NCBI GenBank assembly: GCA_016868815.1
Contig: VGFQ01000003.1
Coordinates: forward strand, 124,001 to 188,000
From: Bacteroidota bacterium
Lineage (GTDB): Bacteria > Bacteroidota > Bacteroidia > Chitinophagales > Chitinophagaceae
Direction of reading: 5' to 3'
Length of the DNA: 64,000 nt
The position numbers were made by a program, and so were the translations under genes. The stretch's first letter is position 1. Each line of letters starts with the position of its first letter. This document shows positions 8,762-19,553 of the stretch, piece by piece. The notes beneath the pieces are model-generated. The model did not search any database. It was not told where the DNA came from and worked only from the letters and a program-made list of their open reading frames with translations.

Positions 8762-10450
8762 ATGCCGCGTGATCCGAGCTTTGGCCTGCTTTTGCTCACA
8801 ATTCTCGTCTTCCATTCGGTACAGGGGCAGGTTGCCCGCTACCGCTACCCGCTGGACATTGCCCCCCGGCTCAATGCCAATTACGGGGAAATGCGCCCCA
8901 ATCATTTCCACATGGGGCTGGACCTCTTCACAGAGCGCCGGACCGGCCTGCCAGTCGTCGCAGCTGCCGACGGGTATGTCGGAAGGGTCAAGATCGAGTC
9001 AGGCGGCTTTGGCCGGGCCATCTACCTCTACCACCCCGATGGCACCACCACCCTCTACGCCCACATGGAGCGATTCTGGCCGGCCTTGGAAGAGGCTGTC
9101 CGCCGCCGGCAGTATGAGACGGAGAGCTGGCAGCAGGAATGGGAGCTCCCGGCCATGGCCTACCCCGTCCGACGGGGGCAGTACATCGGCAACAGTGGCA
9201 ATACGGGTGCCTCTGAAGGCCCCCACGTGCATTTCGAGGTTCGGGAGACGCAGACCGACCGGTGTTTGAACCCACTGGTATTCGGGCTTCCCCTGCCGGA
9301 CGCCGTACCGCCCGTCATCCGACGGCTGGCCGTGTACGACAGACGCCGCAGCATTTATGAGCAGGCCCCTTCCCTCCATGCCGTCGGACACCTTCCGCAG
9401 GGAAACCGCGTGCCGGGCATCATCCGCGTGGCTACAGACAGGGTCTCGGTAGCCATCGATGCCTACGATCGCTTGTCGGGTAGCCCAAGCCTCGTAGGCA
9501 TCTACGAGGCGATCCTTTGGGAAGGAGACCGCCCCCTGGCGGGCTTCCGGCTCGACAAGATGGGCTATGAGGCCACCCGCTACCTCAACGCGCATGCCGA
9601 CTTCACCCGCAGGGCCCGGGGTATGGGATGGCTCCAATTCCTACTGCCGCTTCCCGGCGACACCCTTTCCTCCATCCGCATCTATGACTCCCGGATGCGC
9701 GAGCTATGGCTGCCCGACACGCTTCCCCGAAGCTTCCGCATCACAGTGAAAGATGTAGCCGGCAACGGAAGCGAATGCTTTTTTACCCTTCAGCGCACCA
9801 CCCAGAGCTTACCCTCCTTGCCAGCACCCGCGACACTGATGGCGCCGGGGCAGATGGGCATCTTTGAGACGCCTCAGCTACAGGTTGTACTGGATGAATG
9901 GGCCCTCTATGACACCATCCATTTCGAGCATTCGCAACGCTTGGCCGCCGGGCCAGTCTCTTTTTCCTCCATTCATGCCCTGCATCGGCCAGACGTGCCC
10001 ACCCATACCCTCTTCACCGTTCGCCTCGCACCGGACCGGCTGCTGCCCTCGGAGTTGGCCGACCGACTGGTCATTCGCCGCAGCGGCAAGGGGTCTCCTC
10101 AGGTCCGGAAGGCAACCGCAGAAGGTGGATGGTATACCGCACGCTTTCGGGATTTCGGCGATTTCCAGTTACTGGCAGACACGACGCCTCCCACCATCAG
10201 CTTTCCTAGGTTACGGCCGGGTGGACGACTGTCCGGTTCCTCCATCCAGGTCCGCGTCACAGACAATCTAGGCGCTATCCGCCTCTTTCGCGCAGCACTC
10301 GACGGCCGCTGGCTGCTCTTCGCTCAGCAGGGGGGCAGTTTTACCTATCGGGTAGATGACCGTTGCCCTCCGGGCCGCCATACCCTCCGCGTCAGCGTGG
10401 AAGATGAGGCCGGCAACAAAACCGTCCAACAGATTGTTTTTATCCGATAA
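8762..10450 (+). CDS. Secreted M23 (LytM/peptidase M23) family metallopeptidase
   Basis: This 562-residue exported protein has a signal peptide (residues 1-22, ending VQGQ) and a catalytic M23 domain at about 25-165. The domain shows HFHMGLDLF (first zinc ligands), the LYAHM loop and GPHVHFEV (last ligands), so the peptidase looks active and should cut peptidoglycan cross-links. The long C-terminal part (about 180-562) looks like beta-sandwich modules (DAYDRLSGSPSLVGIYEA, VKDVAGNGSE, VSVEDEAGNKT), perhaps for wall binding or activity control. Ten bases separate it from bcp, so they may share a transcript. Confidence 0.9.
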   Translation: MPRDPSFGLLLLTILVFHSVQGQVARYRYPLDIAPRLNANYGEMRPNHFHMGLDLFTERRTGLPVVAAADGYVGRVKIESGGFGRAIYLYHPDGTTTLYAHMERFWPALEEAVRRRQYETESWQQEWELPAMAYPVRRGQYIGNSGNTGASEGPHVHFEVRETQTDRCLNPLVFGLPLPDAVPPVIRRLAVYDRRRSIYEQAPSLHAVGHLPQGNRVPGIIRVATDRVSVAIDAYDRLSGSPSLVGIYEAILWEGDRPLAGFRLDKMGYEATRYLNAHADFTRRARGMGWLQFLLPLPGDTLSSIRIYDSRMRELWLPDTLPRSFRITVKDVAGNGSECFFTLQRTTQSLPSLPAPATLMAPGQMGIFETPQLQVVLDEWALYDTIHFEHSQRLAAGPVSFSSIHALHRPDVPTHTLFTVRLAPDRLLPSELADRLVIRRSGKGSPQVRKATAEGGWYTARFRDFGDFQLLADTTPPTISFPRLRPGGRLSGSSIQVRVTDNLGAIRLFRAALDGRWLLFAQQGGSFTYRVDDRCPPGRHTLRVSVEDEAGNKTVQQIVFIR

Positions 10451-10459
10451 TATCTCCGC

Positions 10460-10924
10460 ATGAGCCACCTCCAAGCAGGCGATAAGGCCCCGGCCTTCAA
10501 AGGGCTGGACAAAGACGGCCAAAAAGTCTCACTGGCAGACTTCAAAGGCAAGACCCTCGTGCTCTACTTCTACCCCCAAGACAATACGCCCGGATGCACC
10601 TCCCAGGCCTGCAACCTGCGCGACAACCTAGCCTCGTTGACGGCCCGGGGGATAGCGGTTGTAGGCGTCAGTCCAGACGATGCAGCCAGCCATCAGAAAT
10701 TCACCACCACCTACAGCCTGGGCTTCCCGCTGCTGGCAGACACCCAGCACCAGGTCATTGAAGCCTATGGCGTATGGGGAGAAAAGCAGATGTATGGGAG
10801 GAAATACATGGGCCTCCTTCGCACCACCTTCGTCATCGATGGCAAAGGCGTGATTCGGCATATCTTCCACAAGCCGAAGGTCAAAGAACACGCCCAAGAG
10901 ATTTTATCAGCCTTGGAAGGCTAA
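10460..10924 (+). CDS. bcp: Thioredoxin-dependent thiol peroxidase (Bcp/PrxQ family)
   Basis: This 154-residue peroxiredoxin reduces hydroperoxides with electrons from thioredoxin. The peroxidatic Cys46 and resolving Cys51 lie in the PrxQ-type arrangement TPGCTSQACNLRD. Other AhpC/TSA features are the YFYPQDNTPGC approach, the GVSPDDAASHQKF stretch and the RTTFVID strand. The length is normal and there is no signal peptide. Its last four bases overlap the end of the convergent birA. Confidence 0.95.
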   Translation: MSHLQAGDKAPAFKGLDKDGQKVSLADFKGKTLVLYFYPQDNTPGCTSQACNLRDNLASLTARGIAVVGVSPDDAASHQKFTTTYSLGFPLLADTQHQVIEAYGVWGEKQMYGRKYMGLLRTTFVIDGKGVIRHIFHKPKVKEHAQEILSALEG

Positions 10925-11673
10925 GGGAGTAGAGGGGGCTGAAAGGTCAGCTCTCCAAACCGGTATCGGACTGCTTCCGGCCTACAGATGGTGAGGATCC
11001 CCTCGGCATCCACCTCCTGTACTTGCGCTGTAAAGTATCCATCGAATGCCTGGAACTGTAGCGACCGTCCCTTTCCGTAGAGTCGTTCGTTATATGCGGC
11101 CAGCAGGCCATCTACCTGGCCCGTTGCCAGTAGGCGGATCCTTTGCTCGAGATACCCACAGAGTTCCCCGGCCAGCAGGATGGGGTCGTAGCGTTGGCCC
11201 GTTGCCTGGCGAAGGGATACCGGGTTAGGCAGGGATGGGGCAAAATGCTGTTGGTTGACATTGACGCCGATGCCGACGACGGAGCGGCGGCAGTGCTGAC
11301 CCCTGCGGATGTTTTCTATGAGGATGCCTCCGATCTTGCGGTCTTGCCAATAAAGGTCGTTTGGCCATTTGACCAGGGCCTCCGGCCCTAGATGGCGGCG
11401 GAGCCAATCGCTCCCTGCCAAGGCCACTGCCATGCTCAACGGAAAGCCGCATTCGGGATGGCTGGCGGAAGGGTCCACGACGACGCTCATTAGGATGCTG
11501 CTATCCGGCGCTGCCTCCCATCGACGTCCCCGCTGCCCCTTGCCGGCGTACTGGGAGCGGGCAAAAAACACCGTTCCATGCCCGACGTCGGGACTGTCCG
11601 CCAGGCGCATGGCGTGCAGATTGGTGCTGTCTACATGATCGAGCACATAGAAAGGCTCACCGATGGGCGGCAT
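10921..11673 (-). CDS. birA: Biotin--[acetyl-CoA-carboxylase] ligase
   Basis: This 250-residue enzyme activates biotin to biotinyl-AMP and attaches it to carrier proteins. The catalytic core shows STNLHAMRL, the ligand loop KGQRGRRWEA, and VKWPNDLYWQDRKIGGILIE; a small C-terminal SH3-like domain follows. There is no N-terminal winged helix, so it is a class I ligase without repressor function. Its end overlaps the convergent bcp stop by four bases, and its start is 17 bases from the frame used by rsfS on the other strand. The order birA-rsfS-ftsH is familiar in Bacteroidota. Confidence 0.95.
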   Translation of the reverse strand: MPPIGEPFYVLDHVDSTNLHAMRLADSPDVGHGTVFFARSQYAGKGQRGRRWEAAPDSSILMSVVVDPSASHPECGFPLSMAVALAGSDWLRRHLGPEALVKWPNDLYWQDRKIGGILIENIRRGQHCRRSVVGIGVNVNQQHFAPSLPNPVSLRQATGQRYDPILLAGELCGYLEQRIRLLATGQVDGLLAAYNERLYGKGRSLQFQAFDGYFTAQVQEVDAEGILTICRPEAVRYRFGELTFQPPLLP

Positions 11674-11690
11674 GGCGCGGATGATGAATA

Positions 11691-12284
11691 ATGTGTAAAT
11701 TTGCAGTCAACAGGGTAGATAAAGGCTCTTCGGATCTGAAGCATGAAAGTACGGACGCGGGGCCACGTCCGGCTGATGTAAAAAATAAACGAACGCATTT
11801 GAGTTCCACATCGGTGCCGGTCTCACCGGTAAAGCAATCCGGGCGGCTAACCCGGAGCAGCGGTATCATAAAGTCCATCCTGGAGGCCATACACGACAAG
11901 AAGGGAGAGATGGTTGTCTCCCTCGACCTGAAGAGCATTCCTGAGGCGGTAGCGGACTTCTTCATCATCTGCCAGGCCAGCTCCACCATTCAGGTCAAAG
12001 CCATTGCGGAGCATGTCGGAGATGTAGTATGGGGAAAATGCGCGCAAAGACCCTTTCATGAAGAAGGCCTTCGGTCGATGCAGTGGGTGATAGTGGATTA
12101 CGTCGACGTGGTCGTGCATGTTTTTTTACCCGAAACACGGGGCTTTTATAGGCTTGAGGAGATGTGGAGCGATGCGGGAAGAGAGGAACATGCGGATACG
12201 GCCGTCAGCAGCCCGCTGCAGAGTGGCCTGCGTCGGAAAACGACCTCGACGATTCAAAGGAAAGGAAGAAAACACAACGTCTGA
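11691..12284 (+). CDS. rsfS: Ribosomal silencing factor RsfS
   Basis: The central 110 residues are a clear RsfS/Iojap domain, which binds ribosomal protein uL14 and blocks subunit joining: LEAIHDKKGEMVVSLDL, EAVADFFIICQASS, QVKAIAEHV, MQWVIVDYVDVVVHVF and FYRLEEMWSDA. The start is uncertain. The only ATG is at 11691, which gives a 50-residue unconserved N-terminus and overlaps a -7-like element at 11696-11703. A TTG at 11799 would give a more usual length. A basic 30-residue tail follows the domain. The gene lies 7 bases before ftsH. Confidence 0.88.
   Translation: MCKFAVNRVDKGSSDLKHESTDAGPRPADVKNKRTHLSSTSVPVSPVKQSGRLTRSSGIIKSILEAIHDKKGEMVVSLDLKSIPEAVADFFIICQASSTIQVKAIAEHVGDVVWGKCAQRPFHEEGLRSMQWVIVDYVDVVVHVFLPETRGFYRLEEMWSDAGREEHADTAVSSPLQSGLRRKTTSTIQRKGRKHNV
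11696..11703 (+). promoter_or_regulatory. Possible -7 promoter element inside the annotated rsfS N-terminus
   Basis: TAAATTTG matches TAnnTTTG exactly and lies between birA and the rsfS domain. If it is used, transcription starts near 11710, after the ATG at 11691, and rsfS must use a later, non-ATG start such as TTG at 11799. Confidence 0.4.
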
Positions 12285-12291
12285 AAAAAAT

Positions 12292-14406
<2,115 letters not shown>

Positions 14407-14409
14407 CCC

Positions 14410-15060
14410 ATGGAAGTGTCTGTGAGCCGCGAGAAGATATTGCGCAGGATCCGAAAGGCCCTGGCCACCCCACTGGCAGCCCCCTTCCTGCCGCAACATC
14501 TCCAGGGGGTAATCTATCCGCCGCCCGCCGACGACCTCTCCATCCTCTTTGCCACCGAATTCACCCGCCTGCTCGGACAGTTCGCCTATTGTGCAGATGA
14601 GGCTGAGCTATGCAGTCATATAGCGGCCTTGGCAAAGGAAAAGTCCTGGGCAGACATCTTCTGCCTGGATGAAGCCATCCACGCCCTCTTCGACCGGAAC
14701 GGACTCGGTCAGCTGCCCTGCTCAGGCCAACTCCTGGAGTGTGACGCCTCCATCACCCGCTGCGAAGCCCTGGTAGCCCGCACGGGCAGCATGCTCCTGA
14801 GCGCTGCCCAGCCCCAGGGACGCACTTCCAGTGTGCATGCCCCCGTGCACGTCTGCATTGCATGGACATCCCAGCTGGTATATGACGTCTCGGATGCCTT
14901 CAACCTGATGAAGTCAAAATATGGCAATCACCTGCCCTCTGCCATGAGTCTAGCCACTGGCCCTAGCCGGACGGCGGATATTGAGAAGACACTCGTCGTG
15001 GGCGTTCATGGCCCCGGGGAAGTCTACTGCTTCCTAGTAGAAGACGGCGGAAGGCCCTGA
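14410..15060 (+). CDS. LUD domain protein (LutC/YkgG-like)
   Basis: This 216-residue protein has the LUD fold named after lactate utilisation proteins LutB/LutC. Visible features are an N-terminal helix with SREKILRRIRKAL, the ITRCEALVARTGSMLLSA segment, HVCIAWTSQLV, and the C-terminal GPSRTADIEKTLVVGVHGPG signature with the conserved Arg-Thr-Ala-Asp-Ile-Glu. No lutA or lutB gene is nearby, so a role in lactate oxidation is not supported by context. It follows ftsH by three bases, an order I recall as common in Bacteroidota. Confidence 0.88.
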   Translation: MEVSVSREKILRRIRKALATPLAAPFLPQHLQGVIYPPPADDLSILFATEFTRLLGQFAYCADEAELCSHIAALAKEKSWADIFCLDEAIHALFDRNGLGQLPCSGQLLECDASITRCEALVARTGSMLLSAAQPQGRTSSVHAPVHVCIAWTSQLVYDVSDAFNLMKSKYGNHLPSAMSLATGPSRTADIEKTLVVGVHGPGEVYCFLVEDGGRP

Positions 15061-15086
15061 CATGGGGCTGTGATAACCGGCGGACT

Positions 15087-15848
15087 ATGCTCCACATCCA
15101 ACCTGGCAAGCGCGTCTATTTTCTCTCAGACTTCCACCTGGGCATACCCGACCGGCCCTCTAGCCTAGCCCGGGAACACCGGGTCATCGCCTTCCTCCGG
15201 ACCGCAGCGGCAGATGCGGCTGGAATCTTCATCCTGGGAGACATCTTCGACTTCTGGTACGAATACCGAAAAGTGGTCCCCAAAGGGTATGTGCGCCTGC
15301 TGGGCACCCTCGCCTCCATCGCAGACGAAGGCATCCCCATCCATTTTTTTGTTGGCAACCACGACATGTGGGTGCGTGATTACTTCCAACATGAAATAGG
15401 CATGCAGGTCCACTACCATCCGATACATATGGACATGGCCGGCAAGCGGTTCTATCTAGGGCATGGCGATGGCCTGGGGCCCGGCGACCATGGCTATAAA
15501 CTCCTCAAGATGGTCTTTAGAAACCCTTTCTGCCAATGGGCATTTGGAATGATTCCACCCACTCTGGGCATCGGCCTCGCCGAACACTTCAGCCGAGGCA
15601 GCCGCATCGCCACAGGCCATTCTGAAGACCAGTTCCTGGGAGAATCCCAAGAATGGCTAATCACCCATTGCCGGAAACAGCTGCAGAAAGAGCACTTCGA
15701 CTATTTCATCTTCGGACACCGCCACCTGCCGATCGACTACCGACTGGAAGAACGCAGTCGCTATGTTAACCTGGGCGACTGGCTGCGGTATGACTCCTAT
15801 GCTGTCTTCGACGGAACCGACTTGACCCTCCACACCCAAGGCGCATGA
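15087..15848 (+). CDS. lpxH: UDP-2,3-diacylglucosamine diphosphatase (LpxH-like)
   Basis: This 253-residue calcineurin-type metallophosphoesterase should hydrolyse UDP-2,3-diacylglucosamine to lipid X in lipid A synthesis at the inner face of the membrane. The metal motifs are in order: FLSDFHLG (about 12-19), GDIFDFW, GNHDMW, GHGDGLG and FGHRHLP. The length fits the LpxH family, and a hydrophobic, amphipathic middle insertion (FGMIPPTLGIGLAEHF) is suitable for lipid access. Its stop overlaps the next gene in an ATGA junction. Confidence 0.88.
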   Translation: MLHIQPGKRVYFLSDFHLGIPDRPSSLAREHRVIAFLRTAAADAAGIFILGDIFDFWYEYRKVVPKGYVRLLGTLASIADEGIPIHFFVGNHDMWVRDYFQHEIGMQVHYHPIHMDMAGKRFYLGHGDGLGPGDHGYKLLKMVFRNPFCQWAFGMIPPTLGIGLAEHFSRGSRIATGHSEDQFLGESQEWLITHCRKQLQKEHFDYFIFGHRHLPIDYRLEERSRYVNLGDWLRYDSYAVFDGTDLTLHTQGA

Positions 15849-16660
15849 GAAGCTGGCTCTATATCACCCTCCTCCTCGCCGCCAGCCTGCCCCTCGCCGC
15901 CCAGCCTCCGTTTCCGCAGGCACCCATCCGCTCCTGGGAGGGGCGCTATAGCCTCTTCGCCGCTGACCCAATCGGGCAGCTCTATGTTCTCATGCCATCC
16001 GGCCAGCTGAAAAAGCTCAGCCCCGTCGGCGACTCCATCGGCGTCTTCAACGAGGTACGGCAGTATGGACGCCTCCACTGGCTGGATGTGACCAACCCGA
16101 TGAAGCCTCTGTTGTATTACGGCGACTTCGGCACCGTCGTGATCCTAGACCGGTTTCTGCGGCTGGTACAATCGATCGACCTGCGCCGACAGGGCATTTT
16201 CCAGCCCTTAGCCATCGCCAGGTCTTATGATAATCAGATATGGGTGTACAACGGCCAGGACACAAGACTGCGCAAGCTCAGCGAAGAAGGCCAGGTGCTG
16301 CTGTCTACACCCGAACTGAGGACTGTTATGGACGACCCGCCCATGCCGCAACAAGTCTTCGACCGGAACGGAAAGGTCTATCTGTACGACGTCGACCGGG
16401 GATTGTTTGTCTTTGACTATTATGGTGCCTTCCAGCAACGACTGGAGTTGAGGGGCTGGCGGCACCCTGAGATCCTGGAAGGCCGCCTGATGGGGCTGGG
16501 AGATGGCAAAGTGTTGGTGTATTCCCTCAAGGCCCCGGGCTACCGGGAAGTACCTTTACCTAAGCCGCTGATGGCTGGCGGCCCCTGGCAATTCAGTCCC
16601 CGGGGCATGTATGTGCAGGACTCGACTGCCATCCGCCTCTATCCCCACTGGCAGCCCTGA
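15845..16660 (+). CDS. Secreted hypothetical protein with beta-propeller-like repeats
   Basis: This 271-residue protein starts with a clear signal peptide (MRSWLYITLLLAASLPLAAQ, cleavage after AAQ). The mature part has repeated strand-turn units with Asp-Gly or Asn-Gly turns (DPIGQLYVLMPSGQLKKL, YGDFGTVVILDRFLR, QVFDRNGKVYLYDVDRG), suggesting a beta-propeller. I do not recognise a characterised family and see no catalytic motif. It overlaps lpxH by four bases (ATGA), so it is cotranslated with a lipid A enzyme. A periplasmic or outer-membrane role in envelope assembly is possible but inferred only from that. Confidence 0.75.
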   Translation: MRSWLYITLLLAASLPLAAQPPFPQAPIRSWEGRYSLFAADPIGQLYVLMPSGQLKKLSPVGDSIGVFNEVRQYGRLHWLDVTNPMKPLLYYGDFGTVVILDRFLRLVQSIDLRRQGIFQPLAIARSYDNQIWVYNGQDTRLRKLSEEGQVLLSTPELRTVMDDPPMPQQVFDRNGKVYLYDVDRGLFVFDYYGAFQQRLELRGWRHPEILEGRLMGLGDGKVLVYSLKAPGYREVPLPKPLMAGGPWQFSPRGMYVQDSTAIRLYPHWQP

Positions 16661-16699
16661 GCGGCCAGCGCCGGGGGCCATGAATAAAAGATCTTGGCT

Positions 16700-17773
16700 A
16701 TGAAAGAATTTCTCGCCTCACAAGTGTTTGACAATCGCGTTGATGCCTGGCTGATCATCTTCGCGATCGTTGTCTCGGCATTCCTGTTGCGCAGGTTTGC
16801 CGGCCGGTACTTTACGAAACTCCTCTCCCTCCTGTTCCGCCGAGTCGGATGGAAGGTCGACCCCGTTGTATTCGAGGAGCTCGTTCTGGGCCCCAGCATC
16901 AGCTTCCTCTTTCTGCTGGCCACCTATCTCGCACTCTCCAGCCTTCATTTTCCCAAGGCGCTTCGCATCCCGGTGTATCGTATCAATGCGCAGGTCATCC
17001 TCGACTCACTGGCAACCTCACTGGTCGTCCTGTCTTTCTTCCGTATGCTGCTACGCGGTGTAGACTATATCGCACGGGAAATGGGCAAGCGGGCAGACCT
17101 CACACCCGACAGGACCACCCACCAGCTGGTTGTCTTCTCACGCGACTTCCTGAAGGTCTTGCTCCTGATCATTGGAACGCTGACCATGTTGCGGGTCGCC
17201 TTCGACCAGGATATCACTAAGATCCTCACAGGCCTCAGCTTAGCAGGTGCGGCCATCGCCCTGGCAGCTAGGGAGAGCCTGGAAAACCTGATCGCCTCCT
17301 TCATCATCTTCTTCGACAAGCCATTCTCCATAGGGGATGTCCTCAAGACACCCCATGTCACCGGGACGGTCGAAAAAGTTGGACTGCGAAGCACCCGCAT
17401 CCGGACGGCCGACAGTACCTATGTGACCCTGCCCAACAAGCAGATGGTCGATGCGATGGTTGACAACCTCAGCCGCCGCATCCACCGCCGGGTGGAGCTC
17501 CGCCTGGAAGCTTCCCTGCGGACCGAAGCTGTCCGCATCGAAGCCCTGGTTGCATCACTGCGGCAGCTCCTGCAGGGCCTGCCCTGCCGGGAGCCACAGG
17601 TATACCTGGCCGACATCTCCGCAGATGCCTACGTCATTGTTTGCGAATATCAGGTGGATCCCATTCCGCTGGATGCCTTCCATCGGCTGCGAAACGATAT
17701 CAACCTTGCTGTCATGCAGCAGGTGGGCTCAGCCGGCGTCCTCATGGCAGGGGTGGACAAAGAAAAGCGCTAA
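16700..17773 (+). CDS. MscS family small-conductance mechanosensitive channel
   Basis: This 357-residue inner-membrane protein opens under membrane tension to release solutes. About four TM segments occupy residues 10-190. The last is the Gly/Ala-rich pore helix (LTGLSLAGAAIALAARESLENLIASF) with the MscS-type small-residue pattern. The beta domain follows, with FFDKPFSIGDVL and VEKVGLRSTRIRTADSTYVTLPNK, and then an alpha/beta C-terminal domain. The ATG at 16700 is chosen; a TTG six bases earlier is in frame. It converges on merR. Confidence 0.92.
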   Translation: MKEFLASQVFDNRVDAWLIIFAIVVSAFLLRRFAGRYFTKLLSLLFRRVGWKVDPVVFEELVLGPSISFLFLLATYLALSSLHFPKALRIPVYRINAQVILDSLATSLVVLSFFRMLLRGVDYIAREMGKRADLTPDRTTHQLVVFSRDFLKVLLLIIGTLTMLRVAFDQDITKILTGLSLAGAAIALAARESLENLIASFIIFFDKPFSIGDVLKTPHVTGTVEKVGLRSTRIRTADSTYVTLPNKQMVDAMVDNLSRRIHRRVELRLEASLRTEAVRIEALVASLRQLLQGLPCREPQVYLADISADAYVIVCEYQVDPIPLDAFHRLRNDINLAVMQQVGSAGVLMAGVDKEKR

Positions 17774-17778
17774 GCCGG

Positions 17779-18381
17779 CTATCCTTCCGTGGAGGACTTG
17801 CTTCCCAGCGTCTGCTTAATTTCAGCCAGATAACCTTTAATCCGGCGGAGCAGCTCGATGGCTTCAAATCGATCCCCTGCCCTGGCATGGTTTCGGATAT
17901 ATTCTCTGGCCCCTTCGATGGTGAACCTCCGTTCGCGAAGCAGGTGGTGGATGAGCCGAACCGTCTTGATATCGTCTGGCCGGAAAAAGCGGTCGCCTTT
18001 ACGGTTCTTTCGGAGGTCCAGTACCTCGAAGGTTGACTCCCAATAGCGGAGCACCGAAACATTGACCTGGAACATGGCCGCGACTTCGCCAATGCTATAG
18101 TACTGTCGGATATAGAGTACTTCATCGGGTGGTAGCTCAATGCTGGCCAGTGGTTTGCCGGAGGGCTGTCCTGTCTTTGGCGGCTGCTTGGCTGGGCTGG
18201 TGGCAACAGACTTCTGTTTGCTGGCGCGTTGGGGTAGTGGCGTTTCTGTCGGAGGCGGCAGGCTGGGAGTGGTCTCCTCCGGCGGCGGCATGGCAGCCGA
18301 GGGGGCAGCGGCAGGCGCCTTTCGGGGCTTTTTCTCCGGGGGAGTGGCTCCTCCGAACAAGTCCATCTGCTTGAACTTCAT
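17779..18381 (-). CDS. MerR family transcriptional regulator with a Pro/Ala-rich N-terminal extension
   Basis: This 200-residue regulator has a winged-helix MerR DNA-binding domain at about 95-165: YYSIGEVAAMFQVNVSVLRYWE, FRPDDIKTVRLIHHLLRERRFTIEGAREY. A short C-terminal helical region follows. There is no Cys cluster or ligand domain, so the effector is unknown. The first 90 residues are unusual: a MDLFGG box followed by a low-complexity Pro/Ala/Thr/Lys stretch, presumably disordered. The ATG at 18381 is used; another in-frame ATG at 18366 begins exactly at MDLFGG. Located 71 bases after the second M23 peptidase gene on the same strand. Confidence 0.88.
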   Translation of the reverse strand: MKFKQMDLFGGATPPEKKPRKAPAAAPSAAMPPPEETTPSLPPPTETPLPQRASKQKSVATSPAKQPPKTGQPSGKPLASIELPPDEVLYIRQYYSIGEVAAMFQVNVSVLRYWESTFEVLDLRKNRKGDRFFRPDDIKTVRLIHHLLRERRFTIEGAREYIRNHARAGDRFEAIELLRRIKGYLAEIKQTLGSKSSTEG

Positions 18382-18452
18382 AAGACCAATATTAAGCAAA
18401 TCAAAGACCCCATTACGGGCAAGTTGCGCACATGTCCGGCCGCATCGCCTGA

Positions 18453-19427
18453 CTAGTCAAACGACTGGTTGCTGGAGCTGGCCAGCTTCAGGATTTGCTG
18501 GTATTGACCCGGTGAGAGGTCGTTGTAGAAGAAATAGATGGGGTCTACCGGGCGGCCGTATTTGTGAACTTCATAGTGCAGATGCGGGGCGGTGGACTTA
18601 CCCGAACTGCCCACCCATCCGATGACTTGTCCGCGGCGGACTTGCTGCCCGACCCTGGCGCGTATCCGCAGCATATGTCCATAGAGCGTCTCATAGCCAA
18701 ATCCATGATGGACGACCACCTGTTTTCCAAAGCCATTGCCGGAGCTGCCCGCTGTTTTTACCACACCGTCCGCTGTGGCATAGATGGGGGTCCCCTGCGG
18801 AGCGGTGAAGTCTAGGCCTGCATGAAATTTCACTGATTTGTAGACGGGATCGATCCGATAACCGAAGCCGGAGGCGATGCGCTTCAGTTCTCGGTTGTTG
18901 ATGGGCTGGATGGCAGGCGTGTGAGCAAGCAAACGCTCCTTATCCTTCACCATCTTTTCAATCTCGTTATACGACTTTTCCTGAGAGCGCATCCGGCTGA
19001 TGACGTTGTTAAGGGTGTTCTGTAGGGAATGGGCCAACTGATTCTCGTCCATCGACGATACCAGCCTGATTTCTTTATCTTTCTCTAGCTGGCTGGCTCG
19101 GGCACTATCAGGAACGGGATTGGCTTCAAAGATGGTGCGATACACTTCGTTGTCGCGTTTCTCCAGCTCGGAGAGTTTTTGTTGCATGCCCGACACTTTG
19201 CCTGTCAGCAGGTCAAAGTCCTGCACCGCTTGTTCATACTGCAGCCGCAGCACCCGCTCTTTCGGTGAGTCCAGGAAGCGAAAGGCGAAGGCGACGACGA
19301 TGAGACCCGTCACGATAGCGGTGGCGACAAAGCCCAGCACACGCAGCAGGATGACCCGGGTGGGTACGATGTGGCGTTCGTAACGGAGGGTATGGGGATT
19401 GTATACGTATTTGGCTCGGTTCTTCAT
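18453..19427 (-). CDS. Membrane-anchored M23 family peptidase with coiled coil
   Basis: This 324-residue protein has a short cytoplasmic N-terminus (KYVYNPHTLRYE), one TM helix at about 27-50, and a coiled coil through about 55-155. The C-terminal LytM/M23 domain shows GFGYRIDPVYKSVKFHAGLD and APHLHYEVH. Zinc ligands His and Asp are present, so it may be active; some relatives are activators of amidases. The second ATG (19427) is preferred because it yields the common KNRAKYVYNP start. Divergent from alaS with a 126-base gap. Confidence 0.9.
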   Translation of the reverse strand: MKNRAKYVYNPHTLRYERHIVPTRVILLRVLGFVATAIVTGLIVVAFAFRFLDSPKERVLRLQYEQAVQDFDLLTGKVSGMQQKLSELEKRDNEVYRTIFEANPVPDSARASQLEKDKEIRLVSSMDENQLAHSLQNTLNNVISRMRSQEKSYNEIEKMVKDKERLLAHTPAIQPINNRELKRIASGFGYRIDPVYKSVKFHAGLDFTAPQGTPIYATADGVVKTAGSSGNGFGKQVVVHHGFGYETLYGHMLRIRARVGQQVRRGQVIGWVGSSGKSTAPHLHYEVHKYGRPVDPIYFFYNDLSPGQYQQILKLASSSNQSFD

Positions 19428-19553
19428 GCTTTGCGGCATCTGTCGGTCCCACCCTCAGGTTGGGAAATGCGAAATGGCGTAATTTTATGCTCGAAATAGG
19501 TGAATATAGGCAACTAGCAAAAATCGGCCCATTTTCTCCAATCCCTCTTTCTG

